Part shown: one piece after another, positions 60,524 to 64,000 of the stretch
Layout: each line of letters opens with the position of its first letter
How positions within the stretch are numbered: the first letter of the stretch is position 1
Assembly: GCF_002019635.1 (NCBI RefSeq)
Contig: NZ_KV917371.1
Span: forward strand, 2,524,001 to 2,588,000
Reading direction: 5' to 3'
Length of the DNA stretch: 64,000 nucleotides
Source of the DNA: Metabacillus halosaccharovorans
GTDB lineage: Bacteria > Bacillota > Bacilli > Bacillales > Bacillaceae
The notes under the pieces: generated by a model
Told to the model about the DNA's origin: nothing
The model's input: the letters and a program-made list of their open reading frames with translations, nothing else
Database searches by the model: none
Translations under genes and position numbers: made by a program

Positions 60524-61156
60524 TTAACTTCCCCCACCTGCACCCTGTTCTTGACCGCCCCCACTGCCTTGTTCTTGTTCTTGGCCTTGTTGGCTGCCAC
60601 CTGATTGTTGACCAGCTTCTTCTGCTGCTTTTAAAAGAGTCTCCTGGATTTTCACTTTGTAAAGTGGACTTGATAATGTCTCCATTACAATATCTTGTAA
60701 ATGTTTTCTGAATTCCTGACTTTTTGCAGCCTCGAGCATACTTTTTTCCATTTCAGGGTCTTTCAACACATCTATTAGCATCTTTTGATACTCAGGATCA
60801 GTCATTAATCCTTTAATTACTTTTTCATGTTCATCTTTAATGCTTGTTGCGAAACTTTCGACAAACTTAGGATCCTCGAAAACCTTCTTCCAAAATTCTG
60901 CACCCTTATCTGAGGTCATCGTTGTTTCAATTGTTTCTTTGACGACATTTTGATCCATGATTAGGACTTGCTTCATTTCTTCGTCTTTCATTACTTCCTG
61001 TAATGCTTTTTTACCATCATCTGTTTTAAGTATATCGACAACCATTTTCTTTGTTTCTTCATAGTCCATTTGTGTTCCGGATTCTTCCCTTGGAGCACAG
61101 GCGGATAATGCCAAAATACAAACAATGAGAGTCATGAGGAGCGAGCATCTCTTCAT
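60524..61156 (-). CDS. gerD: GerD spore germination lipoprotein
   Basis: 210 residues. Signal peptide with lipobox LSAC (cysteine near residue 20), a helical, charged central region that forms a trimer in known GerD, and a C-terminal Gly/Gln-rich tail. Needed for germinant-receptor clustering in the inner spore membrane. ATG 61156 (MKRCSLL) is preferred; the TTG-initiated longer frame covers the AAAGGAG ribosome site. The long 12-base spacing is slightly unusual. Confidence 0.93.
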   Translation of the reverse strand: MKRCSLLMTLIVCILALSACAPREESGTQMDYEETKKMVVDILKTDDGKKALQEVMKDEEMKQVLIMDQNVVKETIETTMTSDKGAEFWKKVFEDPKFVESFATSIKDEHEKVIKGLMTDPEYQKMLIDVLKDPEMEKSMLEAAKSQEFRKHLQDIVMETLSSPLYKVKIQETLLKAAEEAGQQSGGSQQGQEQEQGSGGGQEQGAGGGS

Positions 61157-61303
61157 GGTAATCCTAGCTCCTTTCAATATTTACTTACTAGTTATATTTT
61201 GATTTAGAAAAGAGAATTTATACGAGGAAAATAGCATTCATATGGCTTTTTTTTAAAAGGATTGGTAAAATCAAAAAGGAGTAATGTGATGGAGGATGTA
61301 AAC

Positions 61304-61909
61304 GTGAACAGTAGAAATTGGGTACGGTTGTTTTTAAGCACGCTGCTTGTTGGAGGATTAACAACAGGTGTAATTGGGTTTCTTCTTAAGTGGGCAGATT
61401 ATAAAGATTTATTTTTGAACTTTGAAATCATTGAGATTCTCTCAGTTTTATTTTGGCTATTTGGTGTAGGACTTATATTTAGTGTTATTAGTCAGATGGG
61501 CTTTTTTGCTTACTTAACAGTTCATCGATTTGGACTTGGGATATTTAAGTCAGCTTCGCTATGGAATTTTGCTCAAATCATCCTTATCCTCTTCGTCCTA
61601 TTTGATTTGGCCTATTTCCGCTTTCAATTATTCGCTAATGAAGGAGACACCTTTATTTCGTACATACTCTTGGCCCTTTATGTGCTTATAGTTGGATTGA
61701 TTGTGGCATTTATTAAAAGAAAAGATACAAATAAAGGGGCATTTATTCCAGCTCTATTCTTTATGATTGTTGTCACAGTTATTGAATGGTTCCCTGCTCT
61801 GCGGGTTAATCAGGAAGACTGGTTATTGTTAATGCTGATTCCTTTGCAAGTATGTAATGCCTATCAATTAATCATGCTGCCAAGATTTACTCAGACAAAA
61901 AAGAGCTAG
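61304..61909 (+). CDS. kbaA: KbaA, KinB-signalling activator
   Basis: 201 residues, about six hydrophobic spans, entirely membrane. Required for KinB-dependent entry into sporulation in B. subtilis. GTG 61304 lies 8 bases after GGAGG and gives MNSRNWVRLFLSTLLVGG, close to the family N terminus; ATG 61289 (five residues longer, AAAAGGAG 7 bases upstream) is a real alternative. Divergent from gerD. Confidence 0.88.
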   Translation: MNSRNWVRLFLSTLLVGGLTTGVIGFLLKWADYKDLFLNFEIIEILSVLFWLFGVGLIFSVISQMGFFAYLTVHRFGLGIFKSASLWNFAQIILILFVLFDLAYFRFQLFANEGDTFISYILLALYVLIVGLIVAFIKRKDTNKGAFIPALFFMIVVTVIEWFPALRVNQEDWLLLMLIPLQVCNAYQLIMLPRFTQTKKS

Positions 61910-61929
61910 CGCTAATGCTGCTCTTTTTT
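61897..61929 (+). terminator. bidirectional terminator between kbaA and pdaB
   Basis: AAAAAAGAGC (61897-61906) pairs with GCTCTTTTTT (61920-61929), overlapping the kbaA stop. Symmetric tails suit the converging pdaB as well. Confidence 0.85.
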
Positions 61930-62006
61930 ACAGGTAAGGAAGTTTAAGTTTTAAGAGTTAGTTCCATATAGCATCGGCTGTCTATTGCTATCTGTCATAT
62001 GCTATT

Positions 62007-62771
62007 TTATTTCACTTCAGAAGACTTTGTTTCAGCATTTGCAATAAGTTCATCGACTGTCACATTTTGAAGCCCTTTACTTCTAATTTCTTTAATAATT
62101 GTTGGTAATGCTTGAGCTGTTTGTTTTGCAGAGTCTGATGCATGTAGGAGAACGATGTCTCCACCTTTAATAGTAGATGTCGTATTTTTTATTATTTCTT
62201 CTACCCCGGGATTTTGCCAATCGTCAGAGTCTACGCTGTAATGAACAATAGTCAACCCTTGTTGGTCTGCAATCTTGAGTACATCTTTATTAAATCCTCC
62301 ACTAGGTGGTCGGAGTAAAGTGATGTCCTTCATACCTAATTGTGTAAAAACTTCCTTGGCCAGTGCAAGGTCTTTTCTAACTTCGTTCGGTTCTAAATCT
62401 CGATAATCTTCATAATTGTATCCCATGCTTCCAATTTGATGACCATCTTCTTGGATCCGTTTTACAACATCCGGATGTCTTTCAGCCCAAGAAGCAGATA
62501 AAAAGAATGTAGCATTGTTTATGTTTTGCTTTTTTAATGTGTCCAAAACAGTTGCAGCTTTTGCATCTCCCCAACTAATATCAAAAGTTAATGCAATTTC
62601 TTTATTCTTCGTTTCTCCTCTATAGACTGCTTTCGGCCCCTCAGATGTTGAAAACACAGGATAGTTCAAAGTGTTCTCCACAAATAAGATACCTGCTGTA
62701 AAAAAAGCAGCTAGCATAATGAGTGCAAGTTGTTTAATTTTCTTCATATGAATGACATGAAATTGATTCAT
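62007..62771 (-). CDS. pdaB: PdaB, sporulation polysaccharide-deacetylase-family protein
   Basis: 254 residues. N-terminal membrane anchor, then a NodB-type domain: [57 protein letters not shown]. The second motif lacks the usual paired metal-binding histidines (HxxxH), as in B. subtilis PdaB. Needed for late spore stability. ATG 62771 with AAGGGGGA upstream; the longer frame from 62807 overlaps the promoter. Confidence 0.94.
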   Translation of the reverse strand: MNQFHVIHMKKIKQLALIMLAAFFTAGILFVENTLNYPVFSTSEGPKAVYRGETKNKEIALTFDISWGDAKAATVLDTLKKQNINNATFFLSASWAERHPDVVKRIQEDGHQIGSMGYNYEDYRDLEPNEVRKDLALAKEVFTQLGMKDITLLRPPSGGFNKDVLKIADQQGLTIVHYSVDSDDWQNPGVEEIIKNTTSTIKGGDIVLLHASDSAKQTAQALPTIIKEIRSKGLQNVTVDELIANAETKSSEVK

Positions 62772-62806
62772 TACGATCCCCCTTAAAACAGCATACTCTT
62801 GAGACA

Positions 62807-62835
62807 AGTCTATGCTTGGACTTCAATTAAAATGA
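62807..62835 (-). promoter_or_regulatory. candidate SigE promoter of pdaB
   Basis: On the minus strand, TCATTTT (62835-62829), 14-base spacer, CATAGACT (62814-62807): close to the mother-cell SigE consensus (TCATATT-N14-CATACACT). It is about 36 bases before pdaB, agreeing with mother-cell expression known for this gene. Confidence 0.65.
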
Positions 62836-62880
62836 TTAAAAACCCAAATGTTTAGAAAGAATGTAAGGGGAGGTTTAAAA

Positions 62881-63060
62881 ATGATTTATTACTTGTTACA
62901 TGAAAAAGAGAAAATTGAACTTGAAAGCATAATTAGTCGTGAGATTAGGGAAGCTCATGAACTTATAGGAACTATTGATAGTTCTAATTGGGTAAAAAGA
63001 AGAGCCCTTCAAGAAAGAATAAATGTTTTATTTAGTATCAAAAAAAAGTTTGAAAATTAG
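62881..63060 (+). CDS. small protein of unknown function
   Basis: 59 residues, MIYYLLHEKEKIELESIISR..., charged and predicted helical, with no cysteine or membrane span. GGGGAGGT sits 6 bases before the ATG, the best evidence that it is real. It ends at the -35 of the rRNA promoter. No family recognised; it lies between pdaB and the rRNA operon. Confidence 0.6.
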   Translation: MIYYLLHEKEKIELESIISREIREAHELIGTIDSSNWVKRRALQERINVLFSIKKKFEN

Positions 63061-63061
63061 G

Positions 63062-63090
63062 TTGACCTTAGGAATTAAAGGTGATATATT
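63062..63090 (+). promoter_or_regulatory. rRNA promoter P1
   Basis: TTGACC, 17 bases, TATATT. Start near 63097-63098, at the G of GTCGCTGCTGAG. Confidence 0.85.
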
Positions 63091-63150
63091 ATTAAACGTC
63101 GCTGCTGAGCGATCTAGAAAAACTTCTTTAAAAAAACAATAAAAAAGAAG

Positions 63151-63179
63151 TTGACACACGATTCACTAAGTGTTATATT
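63151..63179 (+). promoter_or_regulatory. rRNA promoter P2
   Basis: TTGACA, 17 bases, TATATT, 89 bases after P1. Start near 63186, at the G of GTCGCTTCTGAG, nearly the same initial sequence as P1. A G start fits GTP-sensing growth-rate control in Bacillus. A boxA-like TGATCTTTGAAAACTAAAC follows at about 63213. Confidence 0.9.
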
Positions 63180-63311
63180 GATAAAGTCGCTTCTGAGAGA
63201 ACGACAAACAAATGATCTTTGAAAACTAAACAAAACCAAGCGTGCCAACGTTAATTTCGATTAACAAAAACGTACTATAAAGTACAAACTTTTATGAGCT
63301 ATATCAAACAC

Positions 63312-64000
<689 letters not shown>

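Overview
This is a low-GC Firmicute chromosome segment, clearly Bacillaceae. Evidence: the protein sequences read like Bacillus orthologues throughout, the 16S 5' part is Bacillus-type, starts are a mix of ATG/GTG/TTG behind strong GGAGG sites, the McsB/CtsR, SigH, GerD, KbaA, CwlD and PdaB genes are those of an endospore former, and gene order follows the B. subtilis region running from ctsR to pdaB. The genus cannot be fixed from the window; a Bacillus/Metabacillus-like organism is a guess.

Layout. 1-700: the 3' end of one rRNA operon (intact 5S plus terminator) followed by a partial tandem duplicate with a broken 5S. 932-1630: an MgtC-type membrane protein. 1682-8976: the CtsR-controlled protein quality-control operon ctsR-mcsA-mcsB-clpC, then radA and disA. 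9006-11603: a SigB-like promoter, a PIN/TRAM membrane protein, and ispD-ispF (isoprenoids). 11635-18230: gltX, a cysteine T-box, cysE-cysS, mrnC, rlmB, rae1, sigH. 18321-22784: rpmG, secE, nusG, rplKA, rplJL (with L10 leader) and an rRNA-methyltransferase-like gene. 22781-30493: rpoB-rpoC. 30600-35402: the str operon (rplGB, rpsL, rpsG, fusA, tuf). 35688-50923: S10, spc and alpha operons as one run of about 30 genes with a structured S10 leader and a decayed KOW-protein gene between map and infA. 51066-54523: an intergenic repeat, the ECF transporter module ecfA1-ecfA2-ecfT, and truA. 54542-55528: L13-leader-controlled rplM-rpsI. 55577-57900: the least conserved part, with asnA and three small minus-strand genes, one truncated. 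58106-63060: sporulation/germination genes (ybaK-like, cwlD, salA, gerD, kbaA, pdaB) and a small unknown. 63062-64000: tandem rRNA promoters and the 5' part of the next 16S gene.

Together the genes build the transcription and translation apparatus (RNA polymerase, about 30 ribosomal proteins, EF-G, EF-Tu, IF-1, SecY/SecE, NusG, rRNA maturation), bracketed by two rRNA operons, with stress proteolysis, c-di-AMP signalling and sporulation genes at the edges.

I found no defence island, prophage, IS element or CRISPR array. The parts worth a second look are regulatory and genome-decay signals: a nusG ribosome binding site that seems to need a hairpin to reach its start codon, the frameshifted KOW gene, the broken 5S duplicate, families of structured intergenic repeats, an S10 leader whose closing helix overlaps a promoter, and a truncated DNA-glycosylase-like gene.
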